DNA of 14,477 nucleotides from an uncultured Lachnospiraceae bacterium (GTDB lineage Bacteria; Bacillota; Clostridia; Lachnospirales; Lachnospiraceae), in NCBI GenBank assembly GCA_910586955.1, contig CAJUMM010000066.1, positions 1 through 14,477 on the forward strand, read 5' to 3'. Below the pieces are notes generated by a model. The model was not told where the DNA came from. It saw only the letters and a list, made by a program, of their open reading frames with translations, and did not search any database. A program made the position numbers and the translations under genes. This document shows, in pieces, positions 7,312 to 13,283 of this stretch. Position 1 is the first letter of the stretch, and the number at the start of each line of letters is the position of its first letter.

Positions 7312-7540
7312 GTACAGCAAGTTTTACTCAGGACAGGATCCGCAGTTTCAGGAGGGCGATGTATTTCGCATAATAGTTCCGCTAAATGAGGAATATTCCT
7401 TTGACTACGGGCTGGCCAGTGAAGAGGATGAAAAGCTCGAAATGGAAACTAGCGCAATGACTAGCGTAATGACGGGCCTGATAACCAGAATCGGTTCCAA
7501 CAGAATCGGTAAATGGCTGTTAATGGAGAAACGGCAGTGA
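7286..7540 (+). pseudogene. Decayed C-terminal remnant of an AlbA_2-type ATP-binding regulator
   Basis: The 84-aa frame (TTG at 7286) contains GRKYSKFYSGQDPQFQEG and then DVFRIIVPLNEEYSFDYG, the typical end of the ATPase part of AlbA_2 / HATPase_c_4 DNA-binding proteins. It ends with ITRIGSNRIGKWLLMEK, typical of the very C-terminal winged helix of the same family. Everything N-terminal of the first piece (several hundred residues) is missing, and most of the winged-helix domain between the two pieces is absent. I therefore read it as a pseudogene with a truncation and an internal deletion. No ribosome binding site supports the TTG. Such genes are common in mobile and defence regions, so this may mark an old insertion next to the two-component operon. 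A functional small protein is less likely. Confidence 0.65.
7448..7471 (+). repeat. 12-nt tandem duplication inside the pseudogene
   Basis: ACTAGCGCAATG (7448-7459) is followed immediately by ACTAGCGTAATG (7460-7471), a tandem copy with one mismatch. It sits where most of the winged-helix domain of the AlbA_2-type remnant has been lost. A second direct repeat, CAGAATCGGT, occurs at 7486-7495 and 7501-7510. Confidence 0.7.
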
Positions 7541-7592
7541 CAGCCGGAGGGGTGCCTTCCTGTTTTTGACAGTTTGTGAAACAAAAAGATGA

Positions 7593-7671
7593 AGCTGTTG
7601 CAGAAGCGGCTGAATAAGGACGGAGCTATTGCTCTGCACTTTGTTCAGCCGCTTTTGCAATAGCTTTTTTT
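7593..7671 (+). terminator. Long-stem Rho-independent terminator
   Basis: The segments 7593-7614 and 7644-7665 pair over 22 bp with only two G-U pairs, enclose a 29-nt loop and run into seven T residues (7665-7671). It would stop transcription coming from the two-component operon and the pseudogene. The loop carries AGCTATTGC (7624-7632), which is perfectly complementary to GCAATAGCT (7657-7665), the distal part of the stem, so an alternative shorter hairpin is possible. Confidence 0.85.
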
Positions 7672-7771
7672 GGGCCAATAAATGAAAAATAGTGAAATAA
7701 GATGTTTGAATTTGGATGATTAATAAAATATAGAGACTGAAATATGATAGATAATGATAGAAAATAAAAGA

Positions 7772-7816
7772 AAGTGGTTGAAACGAGGAGAAGAAAGTGA
7801 TATAATGAAACCACTT
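7772..7816. promoter_or_regulatory. Operator-like inverted repeat spanning a promoter
   Basis: AAGTGGTT (7772-7779) and AACCACTT (7809-7816) form a perfect 8-bp inverted repeat. The arms overlap the -35 box and lie just after the -10 box of the sugar ABC promoter, with 29 nt between them. This placement would let a dimeric repressor block the promoter. The DeoR-family regulator encoded at 12482 is an obvious candidate, but no matching half-site is seen at its own promoter. Confidence 0.4.
7778..7806 (+). promoter_or_regulatory. Sigma-A promoter of the sugar ABC operon
   Basis: TTGAAA (7778-7783) and TATAAT (7801-7806) are separated by exactly 17 nt, and TGA just before the -10 gives an extended -10 (TGATATAAT). 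Transcription would start near 7813, giving a leader of about 39 nt to the binding-protein ATG. This is a near-consensus promoter, so repression is more likely than activation. Confidence 0.85.
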
Positions 7817-7851
7817 CAAACAGATTTACAAAAAAACAAGGAGGTAGCAAA

Positions 7852-8904
7852 ATGAGAAAAAGAATGTTGTCCGTGATTTGTGGAGTGACCCTGTTATGCG
7901 GGATGCTGGCAGGATGCAGCGGCAAGGCGGAGGAGCAGCCCCAGGCGCCGGCTCCGGCCCAGGAGGGGGAGGAAGAGGCAGAAACGCCGGAGAGTCCGGA
8001 GGAGAGCGGGAAAGAGACCATCAAGATCGGTTTCTGTAATCTGAGCGAGAGCTACGATTTCTTTCTCACCGTGAAGGAGAGTATGGAGGCGGCCTGTGCG
8101 GAGAAAGGGTATGAGCTGGTTTACGCTACGGCGGAGCAGGATGCGGCCAAGATGCGCACCAACTGGGAATTGTTTGTAAACCAGGGGGCAGATATTATTG
8201 TAGACGCCAATGTGGTGGGAGATGCGGGAAGCACCCTGGCTACCCAGTACAAGGAGAGCGGCAGCGTGCCGGTAATCTCCGTGGACAACGCCTATGAAAA
8301 TGCCTATTTTTTTGGTGTGGACAATGAAGGAGCCGGGATTGTGGCAGGAGAGTTTATGGCGGAAAAGGTAAAGGAGAAATGGGACGGACAGGTAGACTGT
8401 ATGCTTCAGTTCTATCTGGAATCCAACGGGCCGGATGTGAAGCTGCGGAACGAAGGTGTCTACACGGGCATGGTGGAGAACGGAATTGAGCTTTCTGAGG
8501 ATCAGGTGACCTGGCTGAATGCTGCAGGTGCGGGACAGGGACTTGTGGATCCCGGCGTTATGAAGAGCCTGGTGACGGACTATCTGACAGCTCACCCCAC
8601 GGAGAAGCATATTGTTATGGCGTGCTTTAATGACGACGGAGGCAGCTCTGCCCTGGCGGCAGTCCAGGCGGCCGGACGGGAAGAGGACGTGATGATTGTT
8701 TCCCACAATGCGGATCCCCAGGCCTTGGACAACCTGCGGCTGGAAGGGGAAAACTCCTGGGTGGGAACCGTGTGCTATTCTCCCGATACATACGGGGAGC
8801 AGATTGTAGCTCTCTGCGAAAAAATCCTCAAGGGGGAGGACGTGGGAGAGAAGACCTTTGCCAATATCTTTGTCATCAGCGACGAAAACATTTCCGACTA
8901 TTAA
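7852..8904 (+). CDS. Sugar ABC transporter substrate-binding lipoprotein (RbsB-like)
   Basis: This is the extracytoplasmic binding protein of a ribose-type (CUT2) sugar ABC importer. The 350-aa protein starts with a lipoprotein signal peptide: a basic n-region, a hydrophobic core and the lipobox LAGC with Cys22 as the lipid-modified residue. An acidic, Pro/Glu/Ala-rich linker (about residues 25-58) tethers the binding domain, which begins at TIKIGFCNLSESYDFF and shows the periplasmic-binding-protein type I pattern (repeated GADIIVDANVVGDAG and PVISVDNAYENAYFFGVDNE). The sugar cannot be read from the sequence. An AAGGAGG ribosome binding site precedes the ATG. It heads an operon with the ATPase starting 26 nt downstream. 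Confidence 0.9.
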   Translation: MRKRMLSVICGVTLLCGMLAGCSGKAEEQPQAPAPAQEGEEEAETPESPEESGKETIKIGFCNLSESYDFFLTVKESMEAACAEKGYELVYATAEQDAAKMRTNWELFVNQGADIIVDANVVGDAGSTLATQYKESGSVPVISVDNAYENAYFFGVDNEGAGIVAGEFMAEKVKEKWDGQVDCMLQFYLESNGPDVKLRNEGVYTGMVENGIELSEDQVTWLNAAGAGQGLVDPGVMKSLVTDYLTAHPTEKHIVMACFNDDGGSSALAAVQAAGREEDVMIVSHNADPQALDNLRLEGENSWVGTVCYSPDTYGEQIVALCEKILKGEDVGEKTFANIFVISDENISDY

Positions 8905-8915
8905 ACAGCGCACCT

Positions 8916-8933
8916 AAGGAGGATTTAGAATTG
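8916..8933 (+). promoter_or_regulatory. Ribosome binding site deciding a TTG start of the sugar ATPase
   Basis: AAGGAGG (8916-8922) is 8 nt before TTG at 8931. The next in-frame ATG at 8952 has no Shine-Dalgarno and would cut off the first beta-strand, so TTG is the likely start. Confidence 0.75.
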
Positions 8934-10415
8934 GCAGTACCAGTGTTAGAAATGAGACAGATCTACAAAGCATTTCCTGGTGTGGTTGCCGTAAACAAGG
9001 TGGATTTGGTCCTGTATCCCTCGGAAGTCCTGGCTCTTATTGGGGAGAACGGTGCGGGCAAATCCACTTTGATAAAAATACTGGCCGGAGCCCACAGGCC
9101 GGATGCGGGGGAGATCCGCATCAACGGGGAAGCGGTGAAGATTACGGATCCGGGAAAAGGCCTTGATCTGGGGATCTCCGTAATTTACCAGGAGTTAAAC
9201 TATTTAAATGACATGACCATTGCGGAAAATATCTTTCTTGGCCAGCTTCCGGTGAAGGGCGGGCGGGTGGATTACGAGGCTCTTCGGAGGAAAAGCAGCG
9301 AGATCCAGAAACTCGTCGGACTGGAGCGTATGGATCCCATGACACCCCTTGGGGAGCTGGCTGTGGGTGAGAAACAGCTGGTGGAGATCGGTAAAGCCTG
9401 TGCGCGGAATGTAAAAATTCTTGTGATGGACGAGCCTACCTCGGCACTGACCATCCAGGAGACGGAGCAGCTGTTCCGGCTGATCCGGGGATTGACGGAA
9501 AAAGGAATCTCTGTGATTTACATTTCCCATAAGATGGAGGAAATCCAGCAGGTCAGCCACCGGGTACAGGTTATGCGGGACGGATGTTCCGTAGGTGTCT
9601 GGAGTACGAAAGAGATTTCCAGGGAAGAACTAATCCGGAATATGGTGGGACGGGAACTGACGGATATGTATCCTATTTCAGAGAGAAAGATCGGAGAAGA
9701 GATCCTGAAAGTGGAGAACCTGGAGACGGATTTTCTAAAGCATGTCTCCTTAAGCCTGCGGCAGGGTGAAATCCTGGGCCTCTACGGCTTGATGGGATCC
9801 GGATGCCAGGAGGTGCTCCGCTGCATATTCGGGGCCCAGTCCAGGATTTCCGGGAGAATTACCCTGGAGGGCCGGGAGACGGCCATCCGCAGTCCCCGTG
9901 AGGCTGTGAAGAACGGCCTGGCCTACGTTCCGGGAGAGCGCAAAACCGAGGGGCTTATTCTTTCCCACAATATCCAGAGCAATATTCTGCTGTCATCCAT
10001 TGGAGATTTCCGAAAGGCCCTGGGCATGGATACCGGGAAAGAGCGGGCGGCTGCCAAAGAGTGGGCCGGGCGGCTGAACGTAAAGGCGCCGGACGTGGAG
10101 GAGAAGCTGGAAGCGCTGTCGGGGGGCAACCAGCAGAAGGTAATTCTGGCCCGCTGGATGCTCACAAACCCGAAGATTCTTCTGCTGGATGAGCCTACGA
10201 AAGGAATTGACGTGGGAGCAAAATCCGAGATTTACCGCCTGCTGGAGGAATTCTGCCAAAAAGGATTGAGCGTGATTTTTATTTCCTCGGAAATGCCGGA
10301 GGTCATGAACGTGGCCGACCGGGTGGTAGTCCTTCACGAGGGGACGGTCACCAGGGAGTACGAAAAGGAAGCTTATACACAGGAAAATATTATGAGAAGT
10401 GCAATAGGAGAGTAG
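8931..10415 (+). CDS. Sugar ABC transporter ATP-binding protein (RbsA-like, two ATPase domains)
   Basis: This cytoplasmic subunit powers the CUT2-type sugar importer with the adjacent binding protein and permease. The 494-aa protein holds two fused ABC domains, the normal size. Domain 1 has Walker A GENGAGKST (38-46), a signature LAVGEKQLVEI (about 143-153) and Walker B ILVMDEPTSAL (163-173). Domain 2 has the degenerate Walker A GLMGSGCQEV (no Lys) typical of RbsA-like proteins, an intact signature LSGGNQQK (396-403) and Walker B LLLDEPTKGID (about 417-427). Only the site made of Walker A 1 and signature 2 should therefore hydrolyse ATP, as expected for the class. The TTG start is supported by AAGGAGG. 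The substrate is unknown. Confidence 0.93.
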   Translation: MAVPVLEMRQIYKAFPGVVAVNKVDLVLYPSEVLALIGENGAGKSTLIKILAGAHRPDAGEIRINGEAVKITDPGKGLDLGISVIYQELNYLNDMTIAENIFLGQLPVKGGRVDYEALRRKSSEIQKLVGLERMDPMTPLGELAVGEKQLVEIGKACARNVKILVMDEPTSALTIQETEQLFRLIRGLTEKGISVIYISHKMEEIQQVSHRVQVMRDGCSVGVWSTKEISREELIRNMVGRELTDMYPISERKIGEEILKVENLETDFLKHVSLSLRQGEILGLYGLMGSGCQEVLRCIFGAQSRISGRITLEGRETAIRSPREAVKNGLAYVPGERKTEGLILSHNIQSNILLSSIGDFRKALGMDTGKERAAAKEWAGRLNVKAPDVEEKLEALSGGNQQKVILARWMLTNPKILLLDEPTKGIDVGAKSEIYRLLEEFCQKGLSVIFISSEMPEVMNVADRVVVLHEGTVTREYEKEAYTQENIMRSAIGE

Positions 10416-10421
10416 GGGAAC

Positions 10422-11408
10422 ATGGAAAAGAACCGGTTAAAGACCTTTTGGAACCAGATTTACAAAAAATATGCCACGCAGCTTACCCTGCTTGCGGCAC
10501 TTCTCGTCCTTGGGGTGATTCTGGCTTTTGCCTCACCCTACTTTCTGAGTTTTGCCAATTTTATGAATATTGGCGTGGCCATTGCAGTGCCGGGGACCCT
10601 TGCGGCAGGACTGACGGTCTCCATGATTATGGGCTGCATCGATCTTTCCCAGTATGCCATGATGGCTTTTATCGGCATTGCCACCGGTATGCTGATGGAG
10701 CGGAACTGTCCGCCGGCAGCCGCCATTGTGATTGCGGTGGTTATGGGTGTTGCTATTGGCTCGGTGAATGCGTTCCTGGTAACCCATATGTATATTGAGG
10801 CTATGATTGCCACCATTGCCATGCAGCTTATGTGCCGGGCGGGAGCTTATCTGGCAAATAACAGCCAGTATGTGAAAATTACAAATAAGGTTTACAATAC
10901 CATTGGTTTCGGACGGGTGTTCGGCGTTCCTATTGAGCTCCTGATTATGCTGCTGGTATTTGTGATTATTGGATATGTGCTGAAAAACACCGTGTTCGGC
11001 CGCCAGGTTTATGCGGTGGGGGGAAATGCCCAGGCCAGCGAGCTGGCAGGGATCGATGTGAAAAAAATGAGATTCCTGGGCTTTGTTATCAGCGGGGCGG
11101 CGGCAGGCCTGGGAGCGGTGCTCCTGTGCGCCCAGGTGGGCTCGGCCATGCCTTCCTCCGGGACGGGCAATGAGATGGACGGCATCACGGCAGTATTTTT
11201 AGGCGGCGTGGCTTTTACCGGAGGGAAAGGGTACGTGTGGGGGACCCTTATCGGCGTACTGCTTCTGCAGGTTTTGTCAAACGGCATGACCCTTCTGGGG
11301 ATGCCGCCCTTTTTCCAGCAGTTTATCAAAGGAATCGTCCTGCTGGCATCCGTGTACAGCGACGTGCTGAGAGGAAGGAAGCTGCGCATGTCCAAAGGAA
11401 AGGCCTAG
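10422..11408 (+). CDS. Sugar ABC transporter permease (RbsC-like)
   Basis: This is the single permease of the CUT2-type importer (BPD_transp_2 family), expected to work as a homodimer in the membrane. The 328-aa protein has about eight to ten hydrophobic segments. It carries the family-typical loop GRQVYAVGGNAQASELAG (about residues 189-206), which contacts the ATPase, and the C-terminal GITAVFLGGVAFTGGKG stretch. It starts at ATG 10422, six bases after the ATPase stop, with a GGGGAA ribosome binding site. The esterase gene follows after 46 nt without a terminator. Confidence 0.93.
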   Translation: MEKNRLKTFWNQIYKKYATQLTLLAALLVLGVILAFASPYFLSFANFMNIGVAIAVPGTLAAGLTVSMIMGCIDLSQYAMMAFIGIATGMLMERNCPPAAAIVIAVVMGVAIGSVNAFLVTHMYIEAMIATIAMQLMCRAGAYLANNSQYVKITNKVYNTIGFGRVFGVPIELLIMLLVFVIIGYVLKNTVFGRQVYAVGGNAQASELAGIDVKKMRFLGFVISGAAAGLGAVLLCAQVGSAMPSSGTGNEMDGITAVFLGGVAFTGGKGYVWGTLIGVLLLQVLSNGMTLLGMPPFFQQFIKGIVLLASVYSDVLRGRKLRMSKGKA

Positions 11409-11454
11409 AGGCAGAGGAACGGAAAGGAGATACCGAAGAAAAGGAGCGGGAACT

Positions 11455-12378
11455 ATGGAGACGAATAAAGTAAACAATGGATTTGAACTGACCCACGAGG
11501 CTATCTGCCGCATGACCCCTGAAGATCTGATCCGGCAGACCAAGGAAATGCAGCGGGATTATGAGCGGAAAAACAAACCACAGCCGGAGGATGTAAAGGG
11601 GATTCCCACCTGGCTTAGGATTCACGGGGAGAAGCGGTACTGCCTGCACTATCCTTCCAAGAGCAGGAAAAGGGGTCCCGTCTTCTTCGACATTCACGGA
11701 GGGGGATTTGTGTGGGGCTACCCCGAGGAGGACGATCTCTTCTGTGCCCGGATGAATGAAGTACTGGATGTGGAAATCTACAGCTTAGAGTATCCCAGAA
11801 CGGCGGAGCACAGGTTTCCGGAGGCTTTTGACGAACTGTACGATACCATAAAATATATGGCTGCCCATGGAGAAGAATACAATTTCGATCCGGAGCAGAT
11901 TGCAATAGGCGGCCACTCCGCAGGAGGCAATCTTACGGCGGCTATCACCCTGAAAAACAGGAAAGAGAAAAACTTTCCGATCAAATGCCAGATTTTGGCC
12001 TATCCGGGTGTGAGTCTGGAAGATCCGAGCCTGAAAAATATAGAGGAGAATCCTCTGGGCCTGACCAGTGAACTGATGGAACTGTTTGCGAAAGCCTATG
12101 TGGCAAAGGAGGACAGTAAAAATATATACTGCTGTCCCCTCCTGGCATCCAGGGAAGAGATGAAAGGGCTTCCCCCGGCGGTTGTGCTGATGTGCGAGAG
12201 GGATCCCATCAAATACCAGGACCGGGAGTATGTGAGAAAGCTTCTGGAGGCCAATGTGGAAGTGTTGGTCTGTGAATTTGCAGAGGCGGCTCATGCCTTT
12301 GAGGTGTTTCCGGGGCCTCTTATGGAGGCAGGACAGGATTACCTGATCCGGGGCTTCCGGTATTTTATGGGTATTTGA
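11455..12378 (+). CDS. HSL-family alpha/beta hydrolase (acetyl-esterase-like)
   Basis: This is a cytoplasmic serine hydrolase of the hormone-sensitive-lipase family, which cleaves short-chain esters. The 307-aa protein shows the oxyanion-hole motif HGGG (81-84), the nucleophile elbow GHSAG with Ser155 and the follow-up GGNLTAA, then Asp250 (CERDP) and His280 (AAHAF) as the likely rest of the triad. No signal peptide is visible, so it acts inside the cell. Its place directly after a complete sugar importer suggests that it removes an acyl group from an imported sugar or glycoside; this is inference from context only. An AAGGAG stretch precedes the ATG, and no terminator separates it from the permease. 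After the stop a new promoter serves the regulator. Confidence 0.9.
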   Translation: METNKVNNGFELTHEAICRMTPEDLIRQTKEMQRDYERKNKPQPEDVKGIPTWLRIHGEKRYCLHYPSKSRKRGPVFFDIHGGGFVWGYPEEDDLFCARMNEVLDVEIYSLEYPRTAEHRFPEAFDELYDTIKYMAAHGEEYNFDPEQIAIGGHSAGGNLTAAITLKNRKEKNFPIKCQILAYPGVSLEDPSLKNIEENPLGLTSELMELFAKAYVAKEDSKNIYCCPLLASREEMKGLPPAVVLMCERDPIKYQDREYVRKLLEANVEVLVCEFAEAAHAFEVFPGPLMEAGQDYLIRGFRYFMGI

Positions 12379-12407
12379 GGGAGAAGAGCGGAGGCGGAAT
12401 AAAATTC

Positions 12408-12436
12408 TTGAAAAGAGAGGGCAAAATAGATACAAT
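12408..12436 (+). promoter_or_regulatory. Sigma-A promoter of the DeoR-family regulator gene
   Basis: TTGAAA (12408-12413) and TACAAT (12431-12436) are separated by 17 nt. The start of transcription would fall near 12443, about 39 nt before the ATG at 12482. It implies that the regulator (and the second ATPase) can be transcribed separately from the first sugar operon, whose 3' end shows no obvious terminator. Confidence 0.7.
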
Positions 12437-12481
12437 AGAGAAAGATATTGGTAGAACATGACATTTTAAACGGGGAACGGT

Positions 12482-13267
12482 ATGTTTGCAAGCGAGAGAA
12501 AACGGAAAATTAAGGAATTGCTATCCGAGTGCCAGGAAATGGACATCAATACCATGTGCTCTATTTTATCCGCCTCCACCTCCACCATTAGAAGAGATCT
12601 GGATCGTCTGGAAGAGGAAGGGTTTTTGAAGCGGACCCACGGGGGTGCTGTGCTGGCGGAGGGGGAAGAGCCGGGGGAGAGAGCTTTCGGCCCGGAGCAC
12701 TCCCCGGAGCAGGTGAGCGCTTCCCTGGACCGGATAGCGGAGCTGGCCTCCCGGATGGTGAAGCCGGGGGAACAGATTTTTCTGGGAAGCGGCATGATCT
12801 GTTACCGCATGGCCTGTTATCTGGAAAAGTCCTTTCAGGGAACCATTGTCACCAACAACCTCCATGCGGCTATGCGTTTAAAAGGCAGCGGGATCTCCGT
12901 GGTTCTTCTGGGAGGCGAACTAAAAGAGAGCCGGGGCAGTGCCTATACAGAGGGCGCCGCCGGTGTGGGAGAGATAAAGGAGATCATTTTAAATAAAGCT
13001 TTTGTGGCTTTCTCCGGTATTATGAAGGAATTTGGCTACTTTGTGGAGAGCAAGGAGCAGGCAGAGCTTTATGACCGGCTGAAAGCAAATTCCCTGGAGA
13101 TGATTGCCGTTGCGGAGAAAGAAGTGTTCGATCAGATTGGCCGTGTCCGGTATCAGGAACTGGATTTCTGCCCCAAGGTGGTCTCCGTCATGGACTTGCC
13201 GGAGGCCTACAAAAACGAGTATTTCAGCCGTGATGTGGCCCTGTATACCTCCGTAGACAGTATTTGA
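12482..13267 (+). CDS. DeoR/GlpR-family transcriptional regulator
   Basis: This DNA-binding protein probably controls one or both adjacent sugar operons. The 261-aa length is normal. The N-terminal helix-turn-helix (about residues 18-50, DINTMCSILSASTSTIRRDL and EEEGFLKRTHGGA) is classic DeoR. The C-terminal sugar-sensing domain retains VTNNLHAA and VVLLGGELKESRG. The usual phosphate-binding SGTT loop is instead FLGSGMICYRMA, and the usual VADxSKFG segment near the end reads VAEKEVFDQIG. Its effector may therefore differ from the phosphosugars common in the family. ATG 12482 follows GGGGAAC. The second ATPase gene starts 16 nt after its stop. Confidence 0.92.
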   Translation: MFASERKRKIKELLSECQEMDINTMCSILSASTSTIRRDLDRLEEEGFLKRTHGGAVLAEGEEPGERAFGPEHSPEQVSASLDRIAELASRMVKPGEQIFLGSGMICYRMACYLEKSFQGTIVTNNLHAAMRLKGSGISVVLLGGELKESRGSAYTEGAAGVGEIKEIILNKAFVAFSGIMKEFGYFVESKEQAELYDRLKANSLEMIAVAEKEVFDQIGRVRYQELDFCPKVVSVMDLPEAYKNEYFSRDVALYTSVDSI

Positions 13268-13283
13268 CCATGGAGACGGAAAG

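Larger units (their letters stand above)
7541..7851. other. Intergenic region before the sugar ABC operon
   Basis: This 311-bp gap holds the long-stem terminator (7593-7671), an AT-rich stretch of about 130 bp without recognisable genes (7672-7800), and the consensus promoter with its flanking inverted repeat (7772-7816). The leader to the binding-protein ATG then contains AAGGAGG about 7 nt before the start. Its base composition is much lower in GC than the surrounding genes. Confidence 0.7.

Noticed and set aside
7682..7723. Short plus-strand peptide of 13 residues before the sugar operon
   Set aside because: It has no ribosome binding site and lies upstream of the predicted transcription start.
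7778..7791. Possible CcpA cre site over the -35 region
   Set aside because: Only the central CG and a few flanking bases fit the consensus; about four conserved positions mismatch.
7520..7819. 99-aa minus-strand open frame over the promoter region
   Set aside because: It overlaps the terminator and the consensus promoter, has low-complexity composition from AT-rich DNA and resembles no family.
7894..8913. 339-aa minus-strand open frame opposite the binding-protein gene
   Set aside because: It is the antisense shadow of a clear lipoprotein gene with a signal peptide and family motifs; the long frame reflects codon bias.
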